Shown here: piece after piece, positions 48,008 through 56,443 of the stretch | Layout: each line of letters opens with the position of its first letter | How positions within the stretch are numbered: position 1 is the first letter of the stretch | NCBI RefSeq assembly: GCF_900110735.1 | Contig: NZ_FOET01000002.1 | Coordinates: 186,001-250,000, forward strand | DNA: 64,000 nucleotides | DNA from: Streptomyces radiopugnans | Lineage (GTDB): Bacteria > Actinomycetota > Actinomycetes > Streptomycetales > Streptomycetaceae | Reading direction: 5' to 3' | Program-made: the position numbers and the translations under genes | Notes under the pieces: generated by a model | The model's database searches: none | Told to the model about the DNA's origin: nothing | The model's input: only the letters and a program-made list of their open reading frames with translations

Positions 48008-48859
48008 TCAGCCGACCCGCTGCATCGCCTTGCGGTGCCGCTCCGCCATCGCGGCCCCCGACTCCCGGCGGGCCATCCTGCGCAGGACGGGCGGCGCGAG
48101 GAGCAGTCCGGCGACCGCCCAGGCGCCCAGTACGCCCGCCGTCTCCAGGTACCGCCATGACTCGCCGATCTCGGCTGCGACCGCCTCGGCGGGCAGCAGC
48201 GCGGCGCGGAGGCCGAGGCCGAGCCAGTAGACGGGGAAGACCTGTGCGACGAGCTGCAGCCAGTCGGGCAGCTCCGTCAGGGGGAAGTAGATCCCGGAGA
48301 CCACCACGAGTCCCATCACCGGGAGCATCAGCAGCCCGACGGTGCGCGGGCTGGTGACGAGCGAGCCGATGACGGCGCCCGCCGGCAGGGTCGCCAGGAG
48401 GCCCAGCGGCACCACCCACACCAGCGTCAGCAGCGCCCCTCCGCCCCGCTGGGCGACCCCGTCGACCATGAACACGCCGACGGCGAAGGGGAGCGCCATG
48501 GAGACCACAGCCGTGCCCGAGACCATGACGACCTTGCCGACCAGATGGCCGACCATGCCGTGGGGCACGGCCTTGGCGCGCAGCAGCGTGCCGTCCTCGC
48601 GCTCGGTCGCCAGGAGCTGCGCCGTGGTCATCATCCCGGTGAAGGCGAGCGTCATCCCCAGCATGCTCGGCAGCATGAACGCGCCCGCCGAGATGCCCGC
48701 GCCCTCCAGCGGGTCGTCCCCGACCAGGAACAGCGGCACGATGAGCAGGACCGTCCAGAGCACGTACCCGAACACGTCCTGGCCGCTGGTGAAGGTCTGT
48801 TTGAGCTCCGTCCAGCCGCGCCGCAGCCCCGTCCTCGCCGCGTACCACACCGGGTTCAT
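48008..48859 (-). CDS. ABC-2 type exporter permease
   Basis: 283 residues with six hydrophobic spans, typical of ABC-2 permeases: FGYVLWTVLLIVPLFLV, FMLPSMLGMTLAFTGMMTTAQLLATEREDGTLLRAKAVPHGMVGHLVGKVVMV, LLTLVWVVPLGLLATLPAG. It couples to the ATPase upstream through an ATGA overlap. Such two-gene units usually export a drug, lipid or peptide; no neighbouring biosynthetic or resistance gene indicates the cargo. Confidence 0.92.
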   Translation of the reverse strand: MNPVWYAARTGLRRGWTELKQTFTSGQDVFGYVLWTVLLIVPLFLVGDDPLEGAGISAGAFMLPSMLGMTLAFTGMMTTAQLLATEREDGTLLRAKAVPHGMVGHLVGKVVMVSGTAVVSMALPFAVGVFMVDGVAQRGGGALLTLVWVVPLGLLATLPAGAVIGSLVTSPRTVGLLMLPVMGLVVVSGIYFPLTELPDWLQLVAQVFPVYWLGLGLRAALLPAEAVAAEIGESWRYLETAGVLGAWAVAGLLLAPPVLRRMARRESGAAMAERHRKAMQRVG

Positions 48860-49824
48860 CGCACTCCCTCCCCGAAGGCGTGTGCCGTCCGCCCGCCGCC
48901 GGCGCCGCCCGGCTCCAGCTCCCGCACCATCGTCAGATAGGTGTCCTCCAGGCTCGCCCGGCGCACCTCCAGCCCGCCGATCGCGTCGCCGTGCTCCTCG
49001 AACAGCCGGCGGACGAACCGGGTGGGCTCGGCCGTCGCCTGCTCGAAGGGCCGCCCGTCCCGCGTCCAGCGCACGGTGGCCTCGGCCGAGGCCTGCCGGG
49101 ACAGCTCCGCGGCCGGACCGTCGGCCACGATCCGGCCGCCGGCCAGGATGAGGATCCGGTCGGCGAGCTTCTCCGCCTCGGCGAGGTCGTGCGTGGTCAT
49201 CAGCACGGTGGTGTTCTCGTCCGCGAGCCCGCGCACCAGGCCGTGGAACTCGTTCCTGGCCTCCGGGTCCAGACCGGCCGTCGGCTCGTCCAGGAACAGC
49301 AGCTCGGGCCTGCCCACGATGCCGACGGCCACGTCGAGGCGCCTGCGCTGCCCGCCCGACAGGGTCGCGACCCGCTTGTGCGCCTGCTCGGCCAGGCCGA
49401 CGGCGGCGATGAGCTCATCGGTGTCCCAGGGGCGCCGGACGAGGTCGGTGGAGTACGGCGCGTAGTAGGCGCCCAGGTGCTCCAGCAGCTCCCGCACCCG
49501 CCACTTGCCGTGGTCTCGCCAGGACTGCAGCACGATGCCCAGGCGCGCACGCCACCGCTCGTCCCCGTGGGCCGGGTCGGTGCCGAGGACGGTCACGTCA
49601 CCGGCCGAGCGCATCCGGAAGCCCTCCAGGACCTCGATCGTGGTCGTCTTGCCCGCGCCGTTCGGGCCGAGCAGTACGACGACCTCGCCCCGGCGGGCCG
49701 TGAACTCCACCCCCTTGAGCACGTCGTGGCTGCGGTAGCGCATCCGCAGGTCCCGTACGTCGATGACCGTGTCGCCCTCCGGCGGGCTGCCCCCGGCTCC
49801 GGGTATGGCGTGGTCGGCCGTCAT
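48856..49824 (-). CDS. ABC exporter ATPase
   Basis: 322 residues. Walker A GPNGAGKTTTIEVL, signature LSGGQRRRLDVAVGI, Walker B LLFLDEPTAGLDPEARNEF and H-loop TTHDLAEAEKLAD; the C-terminal extension (VRWTRDGRPFEQATAEPTRFVRRLFEEHGDAIGGLEV) is common in DrrA-like ATPases. ATG at 49824 follows GGGGAGAG. Powers the ABC-2 permease downstream. Confidence 0.94.
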   Translation of the reverse strand: MTADHAIPGAGGSPPEGDTVIDVRDLRMRYRSHDVLKGVEFTARRGEVVVLLGPNGAGKTTTIEVLEGFRMRSAGDVTVLGTDPAHGDERWRARLGIVLQSWRDHGKWRVRELLEHLGAYYAPYSTDLVRRPWDTDELIAAVGLAEQAHKRVATLSGGQRRRLDVAVGIVGRPELLFLDEPTAGLDPEARNEFHGLVRGLADENTTVLMTTHDLAEAEKLADRILILAGGRIVADGPAAELSRQASAEATVRWTRDGRPFEQATAEPTRFVRRLFEEHGDAIGGLEVRRASLEDTYLTMVRELEPGGAGGGRTAHAFGEGVR

Positions 49825-50138
49825 CGGCTCTCCCCCGTCTCTGTGGTGGTCCGCTCTGCCGGGTCGGGGCCGGAGGCCGTGCCCGCGTCCGTGGTCATGG
49901 GACGCGTCCTGCCGCCTGTGGCCGCCACCGCCGTCCGGCGGCTGCCGTCCGGGCCCTCCCCGGACGGGCACCCTACCGAACGGCCCGGCCGCACCTCCCG
50001 GCGAGCGGTACGGCCATACGCACACGCCGCGGCCGGGCGGGCCGATCAGCCGACGAGTGGGTGAGTTCGGCCCGGCGCAGGGGCGGCACGGCTGTCGGCA
50101 GCGCGACGGCCCACCGGCGGCTGCCTACGCTGCGGGAT
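49825..50138. other. Divergent intergenic region
   Basis: No gene seen. It should hold promoters for the ABC exporter (minus) and the cation exchanger (plus). Immediately before the exchanger, TACGCT at 50125-50130 sits 8 nt ahead of the GTG, which would give a leaderless transcript; no convincing -35 box accompanies it. Confidence 0.4.
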
Positions 50139-51233
50139 GTGGACACTGTGGAGATCCTGCTGGTGGCGGGTGGACTGGTCGTGCTCGTCGGCGGCGGGGA
50201 GCTGCTGGTCCGCGGAGCCTCCGGGCTGACGGCACGGCTCGGCCTCTCGCCGCTCGTCATCGGCCTGACGGTGGTGGCGTTCGCCACCTCGGCGCCGGAG
50301 TTCGCGGTCACCCTCGACGCGGCTCTGCGGGGCGAGCCCGACCTCGCCGTCGGCAACGTGGTGGGCAGCAACATGGTCAACGTGCTCCTCATCCTCGGAG
50401 CCTCGGCGGTCATGCTGCCGCTGACCGTCGGGGCCCGGTTGGTGCGTCTGGACCTGCCCATCCTCGTCGGGGTGTCCGGGCTGCTGCTCGCCCTGGCCGC
50501 GGACGGCGCCGTCACCGCGGGCGACGGTGCGTTGTTGCTGGCCGTCATCGTCGGCTACACGGCTCTGGCCCTGGTCCTGGGCCGCCGGCAGGCCGGCGCC
50601 GGGCCCTCCGGCACGGCCGCCGGTCAGGGCGCGCGGCGGCCGCTGTGGGCGCAGTTCGCGGCGGTGGTCGGTGGCGTGGGCCTGTTGGTCTTCGGCGCCC
50701 GCATGCTCGTGGAGGGGGCGGTCGGGATCGCGACCGGGTTCGGGGTGAGCAGTCTGGTCATCGGGCTCACCGTGGTGGCGGTGGGCACCTCGCTGCCGGA
50801 GCTGGCCACGACACTGATCGCGGCCCGGCGCGGAGAGCGTGACCTGGCGGTGGGCAACATCGTGGGCAGCTGCGTCTTCAACATCTGTGTGGTGCTGGGC
50901 CTGGCCGGGGTGATCGCCGCGGACGGGGTGCCGGTGGCGCCGGCCGCGGTCGCCCTCGACATCCCGCTCATGATCGCCTCCGCGGTCGCGCTGCTGCCTA
51001 TCGCGTTCACCGGGCTCGCGATCGCCCGGTGGGAGGGCGCGCTGTTCCTGGCCCTCTACGTCGCCTACACGGCCTACGTGCTGCTCGCGGCCACCGAGCA
51101 CGACGCGCTCGAGGGGTTCACCACCGTCATGCTGTGGTTCACCCTCCCGCTCGTCGCGCTCACCCTCGTCGTCCTCGCCTCCTTCGAGGCCGGCCGGCGG
51201 CGCGGCGGCGGGCACCCGATCGTGCCGCGCTAG
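50139..51233 (+). CDS. Calcium/sodium antiporter (CaCA family, YrbG-like)
   Basis: 364 residues and about ten membrane spans in two homologous halves. Each half has the alpha-repeat motif: VVAFATSAPEFAVTLDAALRGEPDLAVGNVVGSNMVN in the first, VVAVGTSLPELATTLIAARRGERDLAVGNIVGSCVFN in the second. It exchanges a divalent cation for Na+ or H+ across the cytoplasmic membrane. The GTG at 50139 (VDTVEILLVAGGL) is chosen because the first span begins there; the longer reading from 50061 adds 26 Arg-rich residues and crosses the likely promoter. Confidence 0.93.
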   Translation: MDTVEILLVAGGLVVLVGGGELLVRGASGLTARLGLSPLVIGLTVVAFATSAPEFAVTLDAALRGEPDLAVGNVVGSNMVNVLLILGASAVMLPLTVGARLVRLDLPILVGVSGLLLALAADGAVTAGDGALLLAVIVGYTALALVLGRRQAGAGPSGTAAGQGARRPLWAQFAAVVGGVGLLVFGARMLVEGAVGIATGFGVSSLVIGLTVVAVGTSLPELATTLIAARRGERDLAVGNIVGSCVFNICVVLGLAGVIAADGVPVAPAAVALDIPLMIASAVALLPIAFTGLAIARWEGALFLALYVAYTAYVLLAATEHDALEGFTTVMLWFTLPLVALTLVVLASFEAGRRRGGGHPIVPR

Positions 51234-51371
51234 CCCGGCCCGGCCCGGCCCCCCGCCCCGCGCCGGACGGGAGTGACCGCGGCGTCCTCGTGGTCTTCCC
51301 TGGCCCGCCGGGAGTCCGGGTCCTGCCCGAGGTGCCGGGAGCCACCGGCCCACGCGAGGGCAACCCGCCCG

Positions 51372-52175
51372 TCACGGGCGCGGGTCCAAGGTGATGTGCG
51401 GGGACAGTGCGCGCAGGAAGCCGGGCGCGTCGAACACCGCGCCGGCGGAGGCGACACCGGCCGTCCTGGTCCGTCCCGTGAGGATGCGGTCGACCGCTTC
51501 CACGGCGAGCGGCGCGGTGACGGCGTAGATGTCCCGGCCCCTTGCCACGGCGCGCCGTTCGACGCCGCCGGAGCGTACGACGGCGTCGAACGAGGAAGGT
51601 CTGCGCGGACCGCCCGCGCTCGTCGGCCGCAGTCGGTGCGGGGGTGTCGGGAGCCGACACGTCACTGGCCGCCTCGACCGTCATGTACGTGCGCACCTCG
51701 GGGACGGAAAGGTGGCTGGGAACGGTGACGACGTCGGCCATCGTGAACTCGCCGATGACGGAGCGGGTGCCCATCGGCTCGGGGAAGGGCCACTCCAGGG
51801 TGGGCGGGCTGTCGTGGCGGTACTCCAGCCGCCCGTTCGCGTAGCGGACGCGCCGGCCGCCGCGCCGCTGCCGGGAGACCGCGCCCGCGGCACGCGTCCC
51901 GGCGGTGGGGTGCCAGCCGCTCAGCCCGTACGCGATGTGCACCTCGTCGGCCGCCGTCCATCGTCCATCGCGGTGGTGGCCAGCAGGTCGCCGAGGCCGC
52001 CGTAGAAGGCCATCGCGGGGACGACCACCGCTCCCGCGGCGCGGGCGCGCTCGCTGAAGTGCGCGAACGTGGCGTCCCTGGCCACGATCTCGGGCTTCGG
52101 CTTCGCCGAGGTCGGAGAGCAGTGGGATGAGGAGGACGGTCGTGAACTCGTCTTCGAGGTTCCTGCCCACCGGGT
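51372..52175 (-). pseudogene. Degraded saccharopine dehydrogenase-like gene
   Basis: Three frames carry successive pieces of one protein: FAHFSERARAAGAVVVPAMAFYGGLGDLLATTAM (about 52105-51965), then EVHIAYGLSGWHPTAGTRAAGAVSRQRRGGRRVRYANGRLEY through VRTYMTVEAASDVSAPDTPAPTAADERGRSAQTFLV (about 51960-51610), then SFDAVVRSGGVERRAVARGRDIYAVTAPLAVEAVDRIL to a TGA at 51372. The N-terminal Rossmann domain is missing. Two frameshifts and the truncation mean no functional product. It is distinct in sequence from the intact related gene at 11.2-12.4 kb. Confidence 0.8.
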
Positions 52176-52283
52176 TCCACCCGCTTGTCGGGAAGGGCCA
52201 CGGCATAACGCTGAGCTGTGACCGTGGCGTCCGGCGTGGTGGTCACGCTGCGGCAGCGAGTGGGCACCCGTCTCAGCGGATGC

Positions 52284-52388
52284 CTTTCTCGCTCTGCGGA
52301 TCCGGGCACGCTCGCGGAAGACCTTGAGCACTGCCCCGAAAGTCTTCAGGCTGCCGGACATCCCGGGTCCGCCGTCGATGTTCGCCAT
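52284..52388 (-). pseudogene. Truncated XRE-regulator N-terminus
   Basis: From an ATG at 52388 with a GGGGGT ahead: MANIDGGPGMSGSLKTFGAVLKVFRERAR, which matches the N-terminal lead of XRE/DUF5753 regulators (compare SLRAFGEVVKAFRKRAGL in the intact regulator at 9.5 kb). The helix-turn-helix that should follow is absent and the frame runs into unrelated sequence. Together with the saccharopine-type remnant this is a fusion scar between two broken genes. Confidence 0.6.
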
Positions 52389-52586
52389 GAGTGACCCCCG
52401 TCGCACATATCGTGGATGCGTCGTACGTGTCCAACGAGCCGGTGGGGCCGGGGCTCGTACGCCGCGGGGCCGCAGCCCGTACACACCGGCCCGGCACGGT
52501 GGGCGCATGACACCAACGACAACCGTGCGAAGCGCGCCCCACTCCCTTCTTGCCGCCCGGTCGGCGTCTGTCCGGCGGGCCGAGGT

Positions 52587-53057
52587 TCAGGCGAGTTCCA
52601 GTTCGCCGACGCACTGGTCCCCGCTCGTCTCTCCTGTCAGCCGGAACCCGAATCCGAGGTAGAAGTCTTCGGCGCCATCCTTACCGGGATGCCAGCAGGC
52701 CGTGAGACGGGTGCCGCCGCGGCGGCGGATCTCGGCAGCCACTGCCCGGACCGCGAAACGGCCGTAGCCGCGCCCCTGCTCTCCGGCCGCGATGTTCAGG
52801 CGCCACAGACCCGAGCGGATGTCGGTGCCGGTGCCGTCCCCGGCGAAGTCGATGTCGAAGAAGGCCATCAGGAAGCCGACGGGTCGGTCACCGTCGAGGA
52901 CGAGCCGGGGCCAGGCGACGCCCGGATGCACATACGCCTCGGCGAGGGATGTGACGACCGGGGCAACCAAGTGGTCCTGGTCGGGATGTACCTTCAGGGC
53001 GATCGCCGCCTCGAAGTTGTCGGGGGTGATCTTCTCCAGACGGGGCGAGGCGGCCAT
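52587..53057 (-). CDS. GNAT family N-acetyltransferase
   Basis: 156 residues. LEKITPDNFEAAIALKVHPDQDHLVAPVVTSLAEAYVHP at the start and the acetyl-CoA loop LWRLNIAAGEQGRGYGRFAVRAVAAEIRRRGGTRLTACWHPGKDGAEDFYLGFGFRLTG identify a spermidine/polyamine-acetyltransferase-like GNAT. Substrate unknown. It follows the small motif-bearing gene by 71 bp on the same strand and might be co-transcribed with the NLR-like pair. Confidence 0.92.
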   Translation of the reverse strand: MAASPRLEKITPDNFEAAIALKVHPDQDHLVAPVVTSLAEAYVHPGVAWPRLVLDGDRPVGFLMAFFDIDFAGDGTGTDIRSGLWRLNIAAGEQGRGYGRFAVRAVAAEIRRRGGTRLTACWHPGKDGAEDFYLGFGFRLTGETSGDQCVGELELA

Positions 53058-53128
53058 GCGTGAACTCCATCCCCGGTCCCGTACAGGGGCCCGCCAGTAG
53101 GTTGGCGGGTCCTCACGCGAGGTCGAGG

Positions 53129-53545
53129 TCAGGATTCGGTGATGTGCTGGTCGCGGCCGGCCATGTAGATCCGCGCGGAGTCGCGGGCCTCGGCCCGCAT
53201 GACCACTGTGCGGGCCCGGTCCTGTTCCTCCGGGGGCAGAGCGGGAGTCAGGTGCTCGTCCAGCAGACGCCGCAGTTCGGCGGCCAGTTCCGGGTCCTCC
53301 TCCAGGAGTTGCTGAAGCCGCAGCCTCCAGGCGCCTGTCAGTGCCTGCTCGGTGTCCTCGTCCTCTTCCCGGCGTGCTGTCAGCACCCGGCCGCGCAGCG
53401 CTTCCAACTCCGAGCCCACGTCCTCGGCCCGCTCCGGTCGGTGGCGCCGCCACCAGGCCACCACCGCATCCCGCACGTGCTGCCAGCCGTCGGTGGCCAT
53501 CGCGCTGACCATCGCCGCGCCGGCCGCCGCCACGATCGGATCCAT
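53129..53545 (-). CDS. Small helical protein with C-terminal signalling motif (putative NLR-partner effector)
   Basis: 138 residues. The N-terminal 35 residues are hydrophobic-amphipathic (MDPIVAAAGAAMVSAMATDGW ... DAVVAWWRRH); the middle is acidic, helical and coiled-coil-like; the last 15 residues (RIYMAGRDQHITES) match without gaps the N-terminal motif of the adjacent NB-ARC protein. This layout, an effector-like N-terminal domain plus a C-terminal motif shared with a neighbouring NLR, is what is described for bacterial amyloid signalling (Bell/BASS) pairs. Assignment to the Bell fold is inference. It lies 72 bp downstream of the NLR-like gene. Confidence 0.7.
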   Translation of the reverse strand: MDPIVAAAGAAMVSAMATDGWQHVRDAVVAWWRRHRPERAEDVGSELEALRGRVLTARREEDEDTEQALTGAWRLRLQQLLEEDPELAAELRRLLDEHLTPALPPEEQDRARTVVMRAEARDSARIYMAGRDQHITES

Positions 53546-53617
53546 CTCCCGCCCTCCCCTGTCAGCTGTTCCGTTTTCCGCTTTGTCCGGGCCCTACGGG
53601 CTACCGAAGCTTCCTCA

Positions 53618-55747
53618 TCAGGTCTGGTCGGCCCCACTGTCCGCTCTGAGTTCGCCCAGTAGTCCGCGGCTCGCCGCTGTGAAGGGATGGCCGGCTCCAA
53701 GCGCGCGTTCGCGTCTGGCCACGACATCGGACATGAGGGCGATCCCCTCGTCCCGGTGGCCCAGTGCGGCCCGGGTCCGGGCGAGGAGTTGCCGCGCCGA
53801 CAGTGCGATCGGATAGTCAGGGCCGAAGCGGCGGTCGTATGCCTCGGCGACCGACCGGATTTCCTCGTCGGCCGCCTCGAGACGGCCCAGGACATACAGG
53901 GCCCAGGCGTGGTTGTGCCTGGCGCCGAGGGTGACGGTGTGATCGGGGCCGAGGTGTCGCACGCATTCCTCGGGCAGGGAGAGCAGGGTACCGCCGTCCT
54001 CGGTCTCGAGGCCGGGAGCCGGCAGGATCACGAGGAGGCTGGCACGGGAGCGCAGGGTCAGCGGATGCGCCGGTCCCAGTGCCGTACGCCGGCCCGCCAC
54101 CGTCTGTCGCAGGAGGGCCAGCGCCTCGTCACGTCTGCCGAGGTTGCCGAGGACGAGCTGGAGGCCGTGGTAGGTGTCCAGGGTGTCCGGGTCGTCGGGG
54201 CCGAGGAGTCTTTCCTGTGCCCGGCGTACACGGCTCAGCAAGGATTCCGCCTCGGTGTACCGGCCCAGTCGGAAGAGCGCGCGGCCCTCCCTGGAACGCG
54301 CGGCCAGTACAAGGCGATGCTCCTCCCCGAGGAGCGGTTCCGTGAGGGCCGCTGCGGTGCGGACGGTCTCCCAGGCTGACAGGTAGTCCCCGGTGCGGTG
54401 CAGGGCGACGGCCAGCCGTGTCGCCACGGCCAGTGCGTCGGGCATCGCGGGGGAGTCCGCGACACGCCGCAGCAGGGCGAGAACGTGGGGGGCGAGCAGT
54501 CGTAACCGCGGCTCGTACGGCCCGGCATCCGGAATCGCCGGCACGGCTGCGCCGAGCAGCTCGACCGCTGTCGAGTCGAGGACCGCGACCTCCGTGAGAG
54601 GAGTGGCGGCGGCGACGCTGTCGAGCAGCACACCGTGGCTCTGCACGCAGCGGACACTGGTGTCGACCAGTTCGGCCAGCGAGTGGTCGAGGAGTGCCCG
54701 CAGCGCCGTCTCGGTGCGAGTCCGGGGAAGAACCTCCTCGATCTCCGGGCGGTTCAGCACGGACAGGGGCAGAGGCTCGGGCGCCATCCGGGCCAGGAGC
54801 CTCAGCAGGGCCACGGCGCCGGTCAGGCCTCGGGCCTCGAACGTGTCGAGGGTCAGCTGCCATGTCCGGCCCACCAACTGCCGGGGGTCCTCCTCCAAGG
54901 CGTCAGCCCCCTGATCTATGAGTGCCACTCGTTCGCCCTCGTCGAGACGGTGTCCGTAGACCTCCATCGACCAGGGGTCGATCACCTGGTGGGAGAGGAA
55001 GCCGCCCGCGAGTGTGAGCGCCAGCGGCAGACGTCCCAGCCGGTCGGCGATCTCGGCCGCCTGCTCCATTGTGCCGCTGTGGGGTGCGAGATCACAGAGC
55101 ACGCGCGCGGCGTCCTCACGCGGCAGGACCCCGATGTGCTGCAACTGCGCTCCCGGCCACCAACGTGCGGCGGCCCGGCGGGTGGTGACCACGACGGTGC
55201 CGCGCGGGCTGGTGCGCAGCCAACTGCCGTCCCGGAGGATCGCGGGGTCGTCGGCGTTGTCGAGCACCAGCAGCCAGGGCTCGGCGGACCGGTCGAGGTA
55301 CTCCCACACCAGATCGGCGGCGGGTCGGAACCCGTTGCGCACTGCCAGCAGTTCACTGTCCGCGGCTCCCCGGTCGGAGGCGACGGCGAGCATTCCGGCG
55401 CGCAGGCTCGCGCGGTCGGAGGCGTTGACCCACAGGCCGGTCAGACCGAGTTCCCCCGTGGCGGAACGGAAGAAGTCGTAGGCGACGGCCGTCTTGCCGC
55501 AGCCACCCAGACCATGGAGAACATGGATGTCGCAACCTCGTCCGGAGGCGGCACTCTCCCTCAGGCGTTCCAACACCTCGAGGCGGTCGCGCAGGACCAC
55601 CGGCGGACGGCCGACCGCCGGGTGACGGACGGAGTCCGGGGTGTCAGGCCCGGCCTCCCCGCCACCGTGGTGATGGTGGTGCTCGCTGATGTGCTGGTCG
55701 CCCAAGGCCTGGTAGACACGGCCCTCGCCCTCGGCGTGGCCGTCCAT
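53618..55747 (-). CDS. NB-ARC/TPR NLR-like protein
   Basis: 709 residues. An N-terminal motif RVYQALGDQHISEHHHHH lies at residues 10-27. The NB-ARC ATPase follows: Walker A GLGGCGKT at 79-86, Walker B WLLVLDNADD at 158-167, VVVTTRR sensor, GRLPLALTLAGGFL (GLPL equivalent), and a winged-helix region to about 380. The C-terminal 330 residues are TPR-type repeats (AESLLSRVRRAQERLLGPDDPDTLDTYHGLQLVLGNLGRRDEALALLRQTV). Such STAND ATPases sense a ligand through the repeats and oligomerise. ATG at 55747 after GAGGGG; a GTG at 55759 is possible. Promoter probably in the AT-rich stretch upstream. Confidence 0.92.
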   Translation of the reverse strand: MDGHAEGEGRVYQALGDQHISEHHHHHGGGEAGPDTPDSVRHPAVGRPPVVLRDRLEVLERLRESAASGRGCDIHVLHGLGGCGKTAVAYDFFRSATGELGLTGLWVNASDRASLRAGMLAVASDRGAADSELLAVRNGFRPAADLVWEYLDRSAEPWLLVLDNADDPAILRDGSWLRTSPRGTVVVTTRRAAARWWPGAQLQHIGVLPREDAARVLCDLAPHSGTMEQAAEIADRLGRLPLALTLAGGFLSHQVIDPWSMEVYGHRLDEGERVALIDQGADALEEDPRQLVGRTWQLTLDTFEARGLTGAVALLRLLARMAPEPLPLSVLNRPEIEEVLPRTRTETALRALLDHSLAELVDTSVRCVQSHGVLLDSVAAATPLTEVAVLDSTAVELLGAAVPAIPDAGPYEPRLRLLAPHVLALLRRVADSPAMPDALAVATRLAVALHRTGDYLSAWETVRTAAALTEPLLGEEHRLVLAARSREGRALFRLGRYTEAESLLSRVRRAQERLLGPDDPDTLDTYHGLQLVLGNLGRRDEALALLRQTVAGRRTALGPAHPLTLRSRASLLVILPAPGLETEDGGTLLSLPEECVRHLGPDHTVTLGARHNHAWALYVLGRLEAADEEIRSVAEAYDRRFGPDYPIALSARQLLARTRAALGHRDEGIALMSDVVARRERALGAGHPFTAASRGLLGELRADSGADQT

Positions 55748-56173
55748 CGAGCCCCTCACCGCTGCCTGGCGGTGCGGTACCGCCGGGTCCGCCTCCGTCG
55801 GAAATCCGCCGCCATCGGAGTGGTCGGCGGTGTCTGCGTGCTCTGTGTGCGTACAGGTACCTTTGAACTCACAAGCCCCCCGGTCGTTTCCCTGCGCTCA
55901 CTTGACCAATGATCACAAATACTATGACTTAATTATCAGCATATAGAGTTGAAGTTCACTCTTTCAACCGGCTATCGACGCAGCGAACACCTCTGGATCG
56001 GCGAACACCCGCCACAGGCCCCACCCTGGGCAGTCAACCGCATATGCCAATAATCCACCATCCCCGGTTTGACTCGAAAAAGCATCTTAGATCGCTCGCC
56101 GAAGCGATACAGTTGCAACATTTCGGCCGATCGAAATGACCGGGCAGCAGACCTGGCCAGAGGGGTGGTGGCT
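55748..56173. promoter_or_regulatory. AT-rich divergent intergenic region
   Basis: The region separates the NLR-like gene (minus) from the TTA-containing gene (plus). The part at about 55,900-56,110 is markedly AT-rich against the rest of the window, with runs such as CTTAATTATCAGCATATAG. On the minus strand TTGAAA (55962-55967) and TATGCT (55938-55943), 18 bp apart, could be the NLR promoter, leaving a leader of almost 200 nt. On the plus strand TTGACC (55902-55907) is present without a good -10. Base composition suggests imported DNA or a junction. Confidence 0.5.
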
Positions 56174-56443
56174 GTGGGCAGACCGTGGGAAGCCGACGCC
56201 GAGACCGGCTTCAGCAGGAGACTGGGCAAAACCCCGCAGGAGTTAGGGGTGACCACGGACAATCCTGACTGCCCGGACATCTGGGAGCTCGGGAACGGGG
56301 ACATCGCCGTCATCGGACGGGACCTCACGGAATCACTCGGAAAGAACCTGCCGGCCGGTGTGTCGATCGGAGCCGACGAGCGGCTGGTAGTCATCCCCAG
56401 GAGCATGATGATCGCGGCGAAACCGGATATCCCCAATGTTTGA
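56174..56443 (+). CDS. Small conserved Streptomyces protein with a TTA codon
   Basis: About 89 residues: GRPWEADAETGFSRRLGKTP, QELGVTTDNPDCPDIWELGNGDIAVIGRDL, GVSIGADERLVVIPRSMMIAAKPDIPNV. Similar short proteins precede DUF6879 genes in many Streptomyces; function unknown. Leu in PQELG is encoded by TTA (56243-56245), the rare codon read by the bldA tRNA. The start is uncertain: GTGs at 56165, 56168 and 56174 are possible, the last with AGGGGTGG ahead. It overlaps the DUF6879 gene by 8 bp. Confidence 0.75.
   Translation: MGRPWEADAETGFSRRLGKTPQELGVTTDNPDCPDIWELGNGDIAVIGRDLTESLGKNLPAGVSIGADERLVVIPRSMMIAAKPDIPNV

Noticed and set aside
55972..56436. Minus-strand 154-codon frame in the AT-rich region
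   Set aside because: The opposite strand encodes a protein matching a known Streptomyces family and overlapping DUF6879; the minus frame lacks recognisable features.
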